A DNA stretch of 64,000 nucleotides from Streptomyces sp. NBC_01471 (GTDB taxonomy: Bacteria > Actinomycetota > Actinomycetes > Streptomycetales > Streptomycetaceae): contig NZ_CP109450.1 in the NCBI RefSeq assembly GCF_041438865.1, positions 3,272,501 through 3,336,500 on the forward strand, given 5' to 3'. Shown here piece by piece: positions 34,419 to 44,031 of the stretch. How positions within the stretch are numbered: the first letter of the stretch is position 1; every line of letters starts with the position of its first letter. Below the pieces are notes generated by a model, which was not told where the DNA came from, made no database searches, and worked only from the letters and a program-made list of their open reading frames with translations. Both the position numbers and the translations under genes were made by a program.

Positions 34419-36203
34419 TCACTGCTCCTGAGGGCGCTGAGGGAGGGTCGGGGGGAAGTCGGCACTGTCCGTGGTGTGCACGGCGAGCGAACGGTCGGGG
34501 CGCAGCCGTACGACGAGGTGGCGGCGCCAGCCGGTGTCGTCGCGGTCCGCACGGTCCTCGCGCCAGTGGCAGCCGCGGGTCTCCTCGCGGCGCTGCGCGG
34601 CGGCGGTGAGGACGCGGGCGACGCAGAGGAGGTTGGTCGCCTCCCAGGCCTCGACGCCCGGTTCGGCGGGCTTCAGGGCGACGGCGGGCAGCGCTTCCGG
34701 GGCTCCGGCCGCCGCCGCGTCCATGGCGGCCCCGGCCGCCGCTTCCGCCACGGCCTCGGCTGCGGCCTGCGCCTCCGCCTCGGCACGGATCGCCTCCAGC
34801 CCGTCCGCCGCCCCGGCGAGGCTCTCCGCGGAGCGGAGCACTCCGGCGCCCGCCGTCATGATGCGCTGGATACGGAGCCGGGCCTCGGGCGCGAGGAGCG
34901 GGAGCGTGCCGGGCTCGGCCGGGGGAACGGCCGCCGCGGTGCGCCCGCCGGTGCCCGCCGCGACGATGTCGTCGGCGATGCGCTCGGCGAAGACCAGGCC
35001 TTCCAGGAGGGAGTTGGACGCGAGCCGGTTCGCGCCGTGCACACCGGTGCAGGCGACCTCACCGCAGGCGTACAGACCGGGGACGGTGGTGCGGCCGTGC
35101 AGGTCGGTGCGGACACCGCCCGACGCGTAGTGCGCGGCCGGGGCGACCGGGACCGGCTCGGTCACCGGGTCGATGCCGTGGCTGCGACAGGCGGCGAGGA
35201 TCGTCGGGAAGCGCTGCTCCCACATCTCGGCGCCGAAGTGGCGGGCGTCGAGATACATGTGCTCGGTGCCGTGCTCCTGCATCCGGCGGGTGATGGCCTT
35301 GGCCACGATGTCGCGGGGTGCCAGCTCGGCCAGCTCGTGCTGCCCGGTCATGAAGCGGACCCCGTCGGCGTCGACGAGGTGGGCGCCCTCGCCCCGTACC
35401 GCTTCGGAGACCAGCGGCTGCTGGCCCTCGGCGCCCGCGCCGAGGAAGAGCACCGTGGGATGGAACTGGACGAATTCCAGGTCGGAGATCTCGGCGCCGG
35501 CCCGGAGCGCCAGGGCCACGCCGTCGCCCGTGGAGACGGCGGGGTTGGTGGTCGCCGAGAAGATCTGGCCCATGCCGCCGGTGGCGAGCACGACCGCCGG
35601 CGCGCGGACCGCGCCGACGCCGTCGTGCTGGCCCTCCCCCATGACGTGCAGGGTGACGCCCGCCGTACGGCCTTCGGCGTCGGTGAGGAGGTCGAGGACC
35701 AGGGCGTTCTCCACGGTGCGCAGCGCGGCCCCGCGGACCGCGTCGACCAGGGCGCGGGAGATCTCGGCTCCGGTGGCGTCGCCGCCCGCGTGCGCGATAC
35801 GGCGGCGGTGGTGGCCGCCCTCCCGGGTGAGGGCGATGCCGCCGGTCTCGTCGGTGTCGAACCGCGCGCCCGTCGCGATGAGCCTGCGTACGGCGTCGGG
35901 CCCCTCGGTGACCAGGGTGCGGACCGCCTCCTCGTCGCAGAGCCCGGCCCCCGCGACCAGCGTGTCGTCGAGGTGCTGCCCGGGGGTGTCGCCCTCGCCG
36001 AGCGCCGCCGCGATGCCGCCCTGGGCCCAGCGGGTCGAGCCGTCGTCGAGGCGGGCCTTGGTCACGACGACGGTGCGCAGCCCCGCCGAGGTGCAGCGCA
36101 GCGCGGCGGTCAGGCCGGCCACTCCGGATCCGACGATCACGACGTCGGCGTCGATCTCCCAGCCGGGGGCGGGGGCGTGCAGGCGTATTCCGGTTCCGGT
36201 CAC
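34419..36203 (-). CDS. nadB: L-aspartate oxidase
   Basis: NadB oxidises L-aspartate to iminoaspartate with FAD, the first step of de novo NAD synthesis; NadA is not in this window. The FAD-binding [11 protein letters not shown] is at about 26-36, followed by [21 protein letters not shown] and [19 protein letters not shown] of the fumarate reductase/succinate dehydrogenase flavoprotein family. The length of 594 residues is above average because of an alanine/glutamate-rich insert at about 480-520 before the C-terminal helical domain. GTG 36203 overlaps the panC stop as GTGA. Confidence 0.95.
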   Translation of the reverse strand: MTGTGIRLHAPAPGWEIDADVVIVGSGVAGLTAALRCTSAGLRTVVVTKARLDDGSTRWAQGGIAAALGEGDTPGQHLDDTLVAGAGLCDEEAVRTLVTEGPDAVRRLIATGARFDTDETGGIALTREGGHHRRRIAHAGGDATGAEISRALVDAVRGAALRTVENALVLDLLTDAEGRTAGVTLHVMGEGQHDGVGAVRAPAVVLATGGMGQIFSATTNPAVSTGDGVALALRAGAEISDLEFVQFHPTVLFLGAGAEGQQPLVSEAVRGEGAHLVDADGVRFMTGQHELAELAPRDIVAKAITRRMQEHGTEHMYLDARHFGAEMWEQRFPTILAACRSHGIDPVTEPVPVAPAAHYASGGVRTDLHGRTTVPGLYACGEVACTGVHGANRLASNSLLEGLVFAERIADDIVAAGTGGRTAAAVPPAEPGTLPLLAPEARLRIQRIMTAGAGVLRSAESLAGAADGLEAIRAEAEAQAAAEAVAEAAAGAAMDAAAAGAPEALPAVALKPAEPGVEAWEATNLLCVARVLTAAAQRREETRGCHWREDRADRDDTGWRRHLVVRLRPDRSLAVHTTDSADFPPTLPQRPQEQ

Positions 36204-37087
36204 TGTGGTTCCCCGAAGGTCAGCGGGATGTTGTCGATCAGACGCGTCGTACCGACCCGGGCGGCGACCGCGAGGACGGCTTCGCCCCGGTGGTCGTCGG
36301 TGGCCTCGGTGAAGTCGGACGGGTCGATCAGGGACAGGTAGTCCAGGGAGAGCGCCGCCCCGTCGAGAACGGCCCGCGCGGCGGCGCGCACGGCCGCGGG
36401 GGTGGCGGGGGCGGTCGGCGTGGCGGCCGCGAGGGTGTCCCGGCCCGCGAACAGGGCACGGGACAGGGCCAGTGCGGTGGTGCGGTCACCGGTGGAGAGG
36501 AAGCGGTTGCGGCTGGACATCGCCAGCCCGTCCGGTTCCCGGACGGTCGGTACGCCGACGATCCCGACCGGGAAGTTGAGGTCGCGCGCCATCCGCCGTA
36601 CCAGGGCGAGCTGTTGGGCGTCCTTCTGCCCGAACAGCGCGACGTCGGGGCGGGTGAGGTGCAGGAGTTTGGCGACGACGGTGAGCATGCCGTCGAAGTG
36701 GCCGGGCCGCGCCGCGCCCTCGAAACGCTCCCCCATCGGGCCCCCGGCGATCCGGACCTGGGGCTCGCCGCCCGGGTAGACCTCGTCGGCCGAGGGGGCG
36801 AAGACGGCGTCGGCGCCGGCCAGTTCGGCGACGGCGAGGTCCGCTTCGAGGGTGCGCGGGTAGCGGTCGAGGTCTTCACCCGCCCCGAACTGCAACGGGT
36901 TGACGAAGACGGTCACGACGACCTGTCCTGCCTCGCCCGCCTGCTCCCTGGCGGCCCGTACGAGGGTGGCGTGGCCGTCGTGCAGGGCGCCCATGGTCAT
37001 GACGACGGCGCGGGTCCCGGTCCGTCCGCCCGCGGGCGGCAGGGCGTGCAGTTCGGCGGCCGTGTGCAGCAGCGCGGTGGTGGTCAT
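36200..37087 (-). CDS. panC: Pantothenate synthetase (pantoate-beta-alanine ligase)
   Basis: PanC joins pantoate and beta-alanine using ATP. The HIGH-like motif is [12 protein letters not shown] (about 31-42), followed by [23 protein letters not shown] and the KMSKS-like region [11 protein letters not shown] (about 190-200). The length of 295 residues is normal. It overlaps the DUF2520 gene upstream by four bases and nadB downstream by four, so these genes should be translated together. Confidence 0.95.
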   Translation of the reverse strand: MTTTALLHTAAELHALPPAGGRTGTRAVVMTMGALHDGHATLVRAAREQAGEAGQVVVTVFVNPLQFGAGEDLDRYPRTLEADLAVAELAGADAVFAPSADEVYPGGEPQVRIAGGPMGERFEGAARPGHFDGMLTVVAKLLHLTRPDVALFGQKDAQQLALVRRMARDLNFPVGIVGVPTVREPDGLAMSSRNRFLSTGDRTTALALSRALFAGRDTLAAATPTAPATPAAVRAAARAVLDGAALSLDYLSLIDPSDFTEATDDHRGEAVLAVAARVGTTRLIDNIPLTFGEPQ

Positions 37088-37983
37088 CGCGACTCTCCGT
37101 CCGCGAGGACTCCGAGCAGGTCCTCGGCCAGTTCCGGCTTGAGCAGTCCGTGGGCGAGGGCGCGGTCCGCCGTCGTACGGGCCATCGCCAGATAACCGGC
37201 GACGGCCTGCGGTGCGTGCTTGCGCAACTCCTCGACGTGCGCCGCGACCGTGCCCGCGTCACCGCGGGCGACCGGCCCGGTCAGCGCGGCGTCGCCGGAC
37301 CTGAGGGCGTTGTCGAGGGCGGCGCCGAGGAGCGGTCCCAGCATCCGGTCGGGGGCGGCCACCCCCGCCGTGCTCAGCAGCTCCATCGACTGGGCGACCA
37401 GGGTGACCAGGTGGTTCGCACCGAGGGCGAGTGCCGCGTGGTAGAGCGGACGGGACTCCTCCGCGATCCACTCCGGCTCGCCGCCCATCTCGATGACCAG
37501 CGCCTCCGCGGCGAGCCGCAGCTCGTCGGGGGCGGTCACGCCGAAGGAGCAGCCGGCCAGCCGCTGGACGTCCACGGAGGTGCCGGTGAAGGTCATCGCC
37601 GGGTGCAGTGCGAGCGGCAGGGCTCCGGCGCGCAGCGCGGGGTCGAGCACCCCGGTGCCGAACCGGCCCGACGTATGGACCAGGAGCTGGCCCGGCCGGA
37701 CCGCACCGGTCTCGGCCAGGCCCTCCACCAGCGCGGGCAGCGCGTCGTCGGGCACGGTCAGCAGGACCAGCTCGGCGCGGGCCAGCACCTCGGCCGGGGT
37801 GACCAGGGGGACGTCGGGGAGCAGGACGGCGGCCCTGCGGACGGATGCGTCGGAGACGCCGGACGCGGCGACCGGGCGGTGCCCGGCGAGCTGGAGCGCG
37901 GCGGCGAGGGCGGGGCCCACCCGGCCCGCTCCGACCACGCCGACGGTGAGCCGCGCGGGGCGGGATTCTGCTGATGCGTTCAC
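37084..37983 (-). CDS. Rossmann / DUF2520 protein, possible ketopantoate reductase-like enzyme
   Basis: The 299-residue protein has an NAD(P)-binding loop [16 protein letters not shown] (about 15-30), the [13 protein letters not shown] region, [11 protein letters not shown] and LHPAMTF of the NADP-oxidoreductase/YfjR-like half, and a helical DUF2520 half (about 165-299, with [20 protein letters not shown]). It heads the panC-nadB-nadC-coaX operon with a 4-base overlap. A role in making pantoate by reducing ketopantoate is a reasonable guess; I recall PanG, a similar two-domain type, being reported as such an enzyme. GTG 37983 is the start. Confidence 0.85.
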   Translation of the reverse strand: MNASAESRPARLTVGVVGAGRVGPALAAALQLAGHRPVAASGVSDASVRRAAVLLPDVPLVTPAEVLARAELVLLTVPDDALPALVEGLAETGAVRPGQLLVHTSGRFGTGVLDPALRAGALPLALHPAMTFTGTSVDVQRLAGCSFGVTAPDELRLAAEALVIEMGGEPEWIAEESRPLYHAALALGANHLVTLVAQSMELLSTAGVAAPDRMLGPLLGAALDNALRSGDAALTGPVARGDAGTVAAHVEELRKHAPQAVAGYLAMARTTADRALAHGLLKPELAEDLLGVLADGESR

Positions 37984-38101
37984 GTGGGACGGCCTTCCGT
38001 TCCAGTCCGCGAGGGGTACCGGACGATTTCCCCGTCATGCTACGCCCAGGATTCGGGGGAACTCGTTGGACTGTCCACAGGCCGCGGGCGAGGATCGGCG
38101 C

Positions 38102-39370
38102 ATGACGAACGAGGCAGACACGACCGGGGCCGATGGCGACGGACAGGACAGCGGGACCGGGCACGACAGCGGAAAAGAGCAGGCCGACGGGGGCGGGCAC
38201 CGCGAGCAGGCCAAGCAGCCCGAACAGTCCGAGCCCTCCGGACAGGACCGAGCGCGCCGCAGGACCGCGGCGATGCGCGGTGCGAAGCGGGTGCTGTCGC
38301 GCCCGTCCGCCCTCGCCACGCTGGGCGAGCGGCTGACCGCGCTGGCGGCGGACGCGGGCGCGGTGTACGACCTGGACGAGCAGGTGGACATCTACGGCGG
38401 CGGAGTAGTCGCCGAGCTGGAGCAGCGGGTGGCCGGGCTGCTCGGGCTCCCGGCTGCCGCCTTCTTCCCCACCGGCACGATGGCGCAGCAGGTCGCGCTG
38501 CGGTGCTGGGCGGGCCGTACCGGCGATCCGGTGGTCGCGCTGCACCCCATGGCCCACCCCGAGCTGCACGAGCGGGGCGCCTTCGGGGCGGTGAGCGGAC
38601 TGCGTACCGTCCATCCGACGTCGGCGCCCCGGCTCCCCACCGCCGCGGAGGTACGCGACTTCGAGGAGCCCTTCGGCACGCTGATGCTGGAACTGCCGCT
38701 GCGCGATGCCGGTTTCGTCCTCCCGACGTGGGACGAGCTGGTCGCGGTCGTCGCGGCCGCCAGGGAACGGGATGCGGTGGTGCACCTCGACGGCGCGCGG
38801 CTCTGGGAGTGCGCCCCCCACTTCGGCCGCGGCCTGGAGGAGATCGCGGGGCTCGCGGACAGTGTGTACGTCTCCTTCTACAAGTCCCTCGACGGCCTGT
38901 CGGGCGCCGTGCTCGCGGGGCCGGTGTCCCTGATCGAGGAGGCCAGGACCTGGCGCCACCGGTACGGGGGCCAGCTCTTCCAGCAGTACCCGGCCGCGCT
39001 GTCGGCCCTGCTGGGCCTGGAGCGGGAGCTTCCCCGGCTGGCCTCGTACGTCGAGCACGCGAAGGTGGTCGCCGCCGGGCTGGCGGACGGGTTCCGGGCG
39101 GCGGGTGTGCCCTGGTTCCGGGTCAGCCCCGAGGTGCCGCACACCCACCAGTTCCAGGTGTGGCTGCCGTACGGGGCGGAGGTGCTGTCGGAGGCGGCGG
39201 TCGGACAGGCGGAGGAGACCGGGGTGGCGCTGTTCCACCAGTTCTACCCCGCGCCGGGCGCCGTACCGGGGGTGTCGCTGACCGAGGTGACGGTGGCGGC
39301 GCCGGGGCTGTCGTGGAGTGCGGCGGATGTGGTGGCCGCGGTGGAGGACTTCGTACGCCGGGTGGGGTGA
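38102..39370 (+). CDS. PLP-dependent threonine aldolase / beta-eliminating lyase family protein
   Basis: The 422-residue protein belongs to fold-type I PLP enzymes of the low-specificity threonine aldolase family: AAFFPTGTMAQQVALR, HLDGARLWE (aspartate for the PLP nitrogen) and VSFYKSLDGLSGAVLAG with the Schiff-base lysine. It would cleave threonine or a similar beta-hydroxy amino acid to glycine. The first 50 residues form an acidic, glutamine-rich tail with no homologue known to me. ATG 38102 follows GAGGA. The 3' end with the stop codon is duplicated in tandem (period 36). Confidence 0.85.
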   Translation: MTNEADTTGADGDGQDSGTGHDSGKEQADGGGHREQAKQPEQSEPSGQDRARRRTAAMRGAKRVLSRPSALATLGERLTALAADAGAVYDLDEQVDIYGGGVVAELEQRVAGLLGLPAAAFFPTGTMAQQVALRCWAGRTGDPVVALHPMAHPELHERGAFGAVSGLRTVHPTSAPRLPTAAEVRDFEEPFGTLMLELPLRDAGFVLPTWDELVAVVAAARERDAVVHLDGARLWECAPHFGRGLEEIAGLADSVYVSFYKSLDGLSGAVLAGPVSLIEEARTWRHRYGGQLFQQYPAALSALLGLERELPRLASYVEHAKVVAAGLADGFRAAGVPWFRVSPEVPHTHQFQVWLPYGAEVLSEAAVGQAEETGVALFHQFYPAPGAVPGVSLTEVTVAAPGLSWSAADVVAAVEDFVRRVG

Positions 39371-39418
39371 CGGCGGACGGGGGCCTTCGAACGCCGGGTG
39401 GGGTGACGGCGGACGGGG
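39350..39418 (+). repeat. 36-base-period tandem duplication at the aldolase gene end
   Basis: About 33 bases around 39350-39382, including the last codons and the stop, recur at 39386-39418 with a single difference (TTCGT to TTCGA). The period is a multiple of three, so read-through would meet the same stop in the second copy. A degenerate third piece follows. Confidence 0.85.
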
Positions 39419-39433
39419 TGAGGGCGGATGGGG

Positions 39434-39634
39434 TCAAGGCGTCGGCCACGACGCGCTGAGCAGCCTGCGCAGCCACCCCTTCCGCCTCCGTCTCGCGTCC
39501 GGCCGTCCCGTGCGCAGGTGGTCGCGTATCTCGCCGAGTGCCTCCCAGTCGTGCCGGCCCGGCTGGGGCGGCGCCAACTCGCCCCGCTGGGCCGCACGGT
39601 AGGCGTCGAACAGGTGCTGCTGGTTCGTGTTCAT
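39434..39634 (-). CDS. Small conserved protein (66 residues)
   Basis: This short frame encodes a charged protein with the pattern NQQHLFDAYRAAQRGELAPPQPGRHDWEALGEIRDH, then an arginine-rich stretch (about 42-52, RPDARRRRKGW) and a short hydrophobic end. ATG 39634 has a GGGG a few bases upstream. It looks like a genuine actinomycete small protein because the helix-rich part has biased third positions; I do not know its function. It is divergent from the ArsR-type gene at 39734. Confidence 0.6.
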   Translation of the reverse strand: MNTNQQHLFDAYRAAQRGELAPPQPGRHDWEALGEIRDHLRTGRPDARRRRKGWLRRLLSASWPTP

Positions 39635-39733
39635 GGCCCCAGCCTGGGCACCCGCCGGGGCCCCGGGCCCGCCATTTGACGAGCGCGGTCAATCGACGGC
39701 AGGACTGTCGGTGGGGGGAGGCACGATGGGTCC

Positions 39734-40852
39734 ATGAGCGTGGACATCGACATCACGGGACTGCCGCCCGGGGCGATCACTTTCGAGCCGTCACCCCTGG
39801 CGGAGCTCGGCAATGCGCTGCATGTGCTGTCCGAACCGGGCCACCATCCTGGGCTGCACGGCTGGGCCACGGCGACGGCCGCCGCGCTGGAGCCGGACCT
39901 CGCCGACCGGCTGCACGAGGCGGACTTCCTGTGGCGCACCACGTTCTCGGACATCTTCATGCCGTTCGCGGGGGCCCGGCACGGCGGCGGCAGGCCCGGG
40001 GCGACCCTCGCCGAGGACCTGGATCTGCTCGACCTGCTGTCCGACGACGAGTTCGTGACGGTCGCCCTGGAGTTCACCTGCTCCGTCACCTACGACCTGG
40101 GCGGCCCGTCACCGCTCACCGACGCGGGGGTCCGCAGCCGCGCACTGGATCTCGCGGCGGCGCGCGGGCCCCGGCAGCTCGACTTCGCCGGACATCTGCT
40201 GAACGACCCGGTCACCGTGCGGGCCTGGATCCGGCGGCTCTTCGAGGACTGCGAGCAGGCGTTCTTCGGCGACACCTGGCGCCGCGTACGGATCCAGCTG
40301 GCCGCCGACGCCCGGCACAAGACCGAGATCCTGCGACACAAGGGCCTCGCCGATGCGATGACCGCGGTCTCCGCCGCCCTGTCGCTGGACAGTACGGGCA
40401 CCAGGATCAGCGCCGACAAGCTCGCGGAAGGGCGTTCGGCCGCGGTGGGCGCACCCGCCGGGGACGGGCTCACCTTCGTACCGACCAGCTTCGGCTGGCC
40501 CCATCTGCTGGTGCTGCACCGCCCGGACTGGCGCCCGGCGATCCAGTACCCGGTGGCCGCCCCCGAGCTGCCGTCCCCCGCCTCGGTCGATCTGCTGAAG
40601 CTGCGTCTTGAGGCGCTGGCCCACCCGATGCGGATGCGGATGTGCCGGGGGCTGGCCCGCTCCCCGCACACCACGGGCGAACTGGCCGACACCCACGGCA
40701 TATCCGCGCCGGAGGCCTCCCGCCATCTGGCGGTCCTGAAGCGGGCCGGCCTGATCACCACCAAGCGGCGCGGACGGTACGTCCTGCACCAGCTGGACCT
40801 GACCGTGGTGGCCAGACTCGGCAGCGACTTCCTGGAGGGGGTGCTGCGCTGA
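39734..40852 (+). CDS. DUF5937 plus ArsR-type helix-turn-helix regulator
   Basis: A 372-residue regulator with a large N-terminal domain of the DUF5937 type (about 1-280, containing LAELGNALHVLSEP and EADFLWRTTFSDIFMP) and a C-terminal winged helix (about 290-360) with LEALAHPMRMRMCRGLARSPHTTGELADTHGISAPEASRHLAVLKRAGLI typical of ArsR repressors. No metal-binding cysteine motif is seen in the helix-turn-helix part. The ligand is unknown. It is divergent from the 66-residue protein and converges on the two-component regulator gene. Confidence 0.85.
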   Translation: MSVDIDITGLPPGAITFEPSPLAELGNALHVLSEPGHHPGLHGWATATAAALEPDLADRLHEADFLWRTTFSDIFMPFAGARHGGGRPGATLAEDLDLLDLLSDDEFVTVALEFTCSVTYDLGGPSPLTDAGVRSRALDLAAARGPRQLDFAGHLLNDPVTVRAWIRRLFEDCEQAFFGDTWRRVRIQLAADARHKTEILRHKGLADAMTAVSAALSLDSTGTRISADKLAEGRSAAVGAPAGDGLTFVPTSFGWPHLLVLHRPDWRPAIQYPVAAPELPSPASVDLLKLRLEALAHPMRMRMCRGLARSPHTTGELADTHGISAPEASRHLAVLKRAGLITTKRRGRYVLHQLDLTVVARLGSDFLEGVLR

Positions 40853-40880
40853 CGGGGGTGCTGCGCCGAGGGGGCGGGCC

Positions 40881-41558
40881 TCAGCGCGCCCCGGAGCCCC
40901 CGGCCCGTACCAGACCCGTTTCGTACGCCATCACGACCACCTGCACCCGGTCCCGCAGCCCCAGCTTGGTGAGGATGCGGCCCACATGCGTCTTCACCGT
41001 GGCCTCCGACAGCACCAGCCGCGCCGCGATCTCGCCGTTCGACAGGCCCTGCGCGACCAGCAGCATCACCTCGCGCTCCCGGTCCGTGAGCCGCTCGATC
41101 TCCTTGTGCTGCGGATCCGCGACCGTGCTGGGCAGCATCGGTGAGAAGCGGTCGAGCAGCCGCCGCGTGGTCGACGGCGCGACGACCGCGTCGCCGCTGT
41201 GCACGGACCGGATCGCCCCGAGCAGCTCGGCCGGGGGCACGTCCTTGAGCATGAATCCGCTGGCGCCCGCCTTCAGCCCGGAGAAGGCGTACTCGTCCAG
41301 GTCGAAGGTGGTCAGGATCAGCACCTTCGGCGCATCGGGCCGCGCACAGATCTGCCCGGTCGCCTCGACACCGTCCATCTTCGGCATACGGACGTCCATC
41401 AGCACCACGTCGACCGCCGTCGACCGGAGAACACTGATCGCCTCCGCGCCGTCGCCCGCCTCCGCGACGACCTCCATGTCCGGCTGGGCGGCGAGCACCA
41501 TCCGGAAGCCGGTGCGCAGCAGCACCTGGTCGTCGACGAGCATCACGCGGATCGCCAT
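40881..41558 (-). CDS. NarL/LuxR-type response regulator
   Basis: The 225-residue DNA-binding regulator has a receiver domain with VDDQ, the phosphorylated aspartate in VVLMDVRMPKMDG and a lysine in GFMLKDVPP, and a C-terminal LuxR helix-turn-helix (LTDREREVMLLVAQGLSNGEIAARLVLSEATVKTHVGRIL). It is 60 bases downstream of a matching HisKA_3 kinase gene. ATG 41558 has AGAAGGGA about ten bases upstream, whereas the ATG at 41579 does not. The regulon is unknown. Confidence 0.92.
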   Translation of the reverse strand: MAIRVMLVDDQVLLRTGFRMVLAAQPDMEVVAEAGDGAEAISVLRSTAVDVVLMDVRMPKMDGVEATGQICARPDAPKVLILTTFDLDEYAFSGLKAGASGFMLKDVPPAELLGAIRSVHSGDAVVAPSTTRRLLDRFSPMLPSTVADPQHKEIERLTDREREVMLLVAQGLSNGEIAARLVLSEATVKTHVGRILTKLGLRDRVQVVVMAYETGLVRAGGSGAR

Positions 41559-41618
41559 CTCGTAAGAATCCCTTCTCATGGGGCCGGGGACCGGCCGGAA
41601 GAACCTGGTCCCGAGGCG

Positions 41619-42818
41619 CTAGTGGGCGGGCTTGAGCGGCAGCAGCGCGCTGATCCGGAAGCCGCCGCCCGGCCGCGGGCCCGCGTCCAGCGTGCCCCCG
41701 ACCATGCCGATGCGCTCCCGCATTCCGATCAGGCCGTGTCCCTGACCGTCCGCCCCGCCGTCCTGGTACAGCTCGTGCGCCGCGCCCCGGCCGTCGTCCT
41801 CGACCAGCAGGCCGAGTCCGTCGTCGAAGTAGACGAGACGCACACTGGCGCCCACGTCCGGCCCGCCGTGCTTGCGGGTGTTGGTGAGTGCTTCCTGCAC
41901 AATGCGGTACGCGGTGAGCTCCACGCCACTGGGCAGCGGCCTCGGAGTCCCCTCGACACGGAAGTCCACGGTCAGGCCGGCGACCCTGACCTGCTCGACC
42001 AGGTCCTCGATCTGCTGCACGTCCGGCTGCGGGACGTACTCACCGCTCTCCGGTGCGTCACCGGTCCGCAGCACCCCCAGCAGCCGGCGCATCTCGGCGA
42101 GCGCCTGACGGCCGGTGGACGAGATCGTCTCCAGCGCCTGCCTGGCCTGGTCGGGCGAGGCGTCCAGGACATAGGCGGCGCCGTCCGCCTGGACCACCAT
42201 CACCGACACGTTGTGCGCGACGACATCGTGCAGCTCACGGGCGATCCGGGCGCGTTCCCCGGCGACCGCCACCTTCGACTGCGCCTCGCGCTCCCGCTCC
42301 AGCCGGGCGGCCCGCTCCTCCAGCTGCGCGAAGTAGGCCCGGCGGGTCCGCACCGAGTCGCCCATCACCCAGGCCAGGATGAACGGCACCGTCGCCACCA
42401 TCGTGAGCACTGCCTCCTGCACCCAGCTGGTGGCCGTCTCCTCGTGCCAGCGCAGCTCCGCGAGCGCCCCCGCGCACAGGCCGCCGACCAGGCCGAACCG
42501 GGAGGCCCAGCGCGCCCCGTCGGCCGCGACGGTGTAGATCAGCACCAGCATGGCGAAGTCCGCGGGCACCGGGCTGATGTCGAAGACCAGCTGCGCCACC
42601 CCCAGCAGCGTCACGAGCAGCAGCATCTTCTCGGGCGCCCGGCGGCGCAGGGCCACGGCCGCGCAGAGGCCCAGGAAGACCGGGACGGCCTGGTAGTCGT
42701 ACCCGTGTCCCATCCGGGTCGACTCCCACTGCACCGCGGAGAACCCGAGGAGGATGACGGCCCAGAAGACGTCGACCAGAGTCGGGTGTCTGCGGATGAA
42801 GGCGTAGAGACGCTGCAC
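41619..42818 (-). CDS. Sensor histidine kinase, HisKA_3 type
   Basis: This 399-residue membrane kinase has four or five transmembrane helices in its first 160 residues with short loops, so it probably senses something in or close to the membrane. The dimerisation and phosphoacceptor site is ARIARELHDVVAHNVSVMVVQA (about 195-215), and the ATPase domain has EALTNTRKHGG and EDDGRGA with GHGLIGMRERI. GTG 42818 is the start. It is cotranscribed with the NarL-type regulator and faces away from the MidA-type gene. Confidence 0.92.
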   Translation of the reverse strand: MQRLYAFIRRHPTLVDVFWAVILLGFSAVQWESTRMGHGYDYQAVPVFLGLCAAVALRRRAPEKMLLLVTLLGVAQLVFDISPVPADFAMLVLIYTVAADGARWASRFGLVGGLCAGALAELRWHEETATSWVQEAVLTMVATVPFILAWVMGDSVRTRRAYFAQLEERAARLEREREAQSKVAVAGERARIARELHDVVAHNVSVMVVQADGAAYVLDASPDQARQALETISSTGRQALAEMRRLLGVLRTGDAPESGEYVPQPDVQQIEDLVEQVRVAGLTVDFRVEGTPRPLPSGVELTAYRIVQEALTNTRKHGGPDVGASVRLVYFDDGLGLLVEDDGRGAAHELYQDGGADGQGHGLIGMRERIGMVGGTLDAGPRPGGGFRISALLPLKPAH

Positions 42819-42914
42819 GTAACCCAGCGTAGGGAAGCCGAACAGGTGTAAGGGTCAGCCGAAGGACCGATCCGGTCGCCCCGGGCGTACTCCCCAAGGT
42901 GGAGACTTGACGCC

Positions 42915-43877
42915 GTGACTGATGAGTGGCGCGGGTGGCGTGAGGCGACGGAGGCCGCTCTGTACGGGGCGGACGGCTTCTATCTGCGGCCGGAGGGGCC
43001 GTCGGGCCACTTCCGCACCTCGGTGCACGCCTCCCCCTTGTTCGCGTCGGCCGTGGCCCGGCTGCTGACGGAGCTGGACATCGCGGAACCGGCCCTGGTC
43101 GACATGGGGGCGGGCCGCGGTGAGCTGGTGACGGGTGTCCTGGCCGCGCTGCCCGCGGACTTCCCGGTACGGGCGTACGCCGTCGAGCGTGCGCCCCGTC
43201 CGGCCGGGCTCGACGAGCGCGTCGTCTGGTGCGCCGAGCCGCCGGCCGGGGTGCGCGGGCTGCTCTTCGCGAACGAGTGGCTGGACAACGTTCCGGTCGA
43301 CGTCGCGGAGACGGACCCGGCCGGGACGCGGCGCTATGTGCAGGTCAGGACGGAGGACGGCGCCGAGCGGCTGGGCGGGCCGGTGGCCGGGGCGGACGCG
43401 GAGTGGCTGGACCGCTGGTGGCCGGCGGCCGGGCCGGGCACCCGCGCCGAGATCGGCCGCCCGCGCGACGAGGCGTGGGCGGCGGCGGCCGGAACACTGG
43501 AGGCGGGCATCGCGGTGGCCGTCGACTACGCGCACCCGCGCACGGCCCGGCCGCCCTTCGGCACACTCACCGGCTTCCGGGAGGGCCGTGAGGTGCGGCC
43601 GGTACCGGACGGGAGCTGCGACATCACCTCCCATGTGGCGCTGGACGCGTGCGCGCTGCCGGGGGCGGAGCTGCGGACCCAGCGGGAGGCACTGCGCGCC
43701 CTGGGCGTCAGTGGCGAACGCCCGCCCCTGGCGCTGGCCTCGGCGGACCCCGCGGCGTACGTCAGGGGCCTGGCCGCGGCGGGCGAGGCGGCGGAGCTGG
43801 TGGCACGGGGCGGGCTGGGGGACTTCGGGTGGCTGACGCAGCGGGTGGGCACGGGGCCGGGGGCCACGGCGGGGTGA
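42915..43877 (+). CDS. MidA/NDUFAF7-type SAM-dependent methyltransferase
   Basis: The 320-residue protein is a short member of the MidA family. It shows [17 protein letters not shown], the SAM loop [18 protein letters not shown] (about 62-79), [15 protein letters not shown] and [10 protein letters not shown] with the [21 protein letters not shown] stretch. In mitochondria the homologue NDUFAF7 methylates an arginine of the complex I subunit NDUFS2. Here the next gene encodes NuoD, the bacterial counterpart of NDUFS2, 154 bases downstream. Methylation of NuoD is therefore a strong guess. GTG 42915 follows GGTGGAG. Confidence 0.85.
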   Translation: MTDEWRGWREATEAALYGADGFYLRPEGPSGHFRTSVHASPLFASAVARLLTELDIAEPALVDMGAGRGELVTGVLAALPADFPVRAYAVERAPRPAGLDERVVWCAEPPAGVRGLLFANEWLDNVPVDVAETDPAGTRRYVQVRTEDGAERLGGPVAGADAEWLDRWWPAAGPGTRAEIGRPRDEAWAAAAGTLEAGIAVAVDYAHPRTARPPFGTLTGFREGREVRPVPDGSCDITSHVALDACALPGAELRTQREALRALGVSGERPPLALASADPAAYVRGLAAAGEAAELVARGGLGDFGWLTQRVGTGPGATAG

Positions 43878-43920
43878 GGGGCAGGGTGCCGGGGGCTGCG
43901 CCACGGGGCCGGGCGACTGG

Positions 43921-43962
43921 TCATGGGGTACGGGTCATGGGGTACGGGGCATGGAGTACGGG
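43921..43962 (+). repeat. Three imperfect 14-15-base tandem repeats before nuoD
   Basis: The unit TCATGGGGTACGGG recurs three times with small changes (the last is CATGGAGTACGGGG) in the 154-base gap between the methyltransferase gene and nuoD. Each copy carries an ATG, so several out-of-frame starts exist. No function is apparent. Confidence 0.7.
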
Positions 43963-44031
43963 GCAGGTGACCGGGCCCCGGGGGCCGAGCCCGGATGGGG
44001 CCACCGTCAACCGGCGGGGATACTGGCCCGT

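Noticed and set aside
33412..34422. GTG at 34422 as the nadC start
   Set aside because: It lies only two bases after the AGGAG element, whereas GTG 34416 has an eight-base spacing, so the latter is preferred although both are possible.
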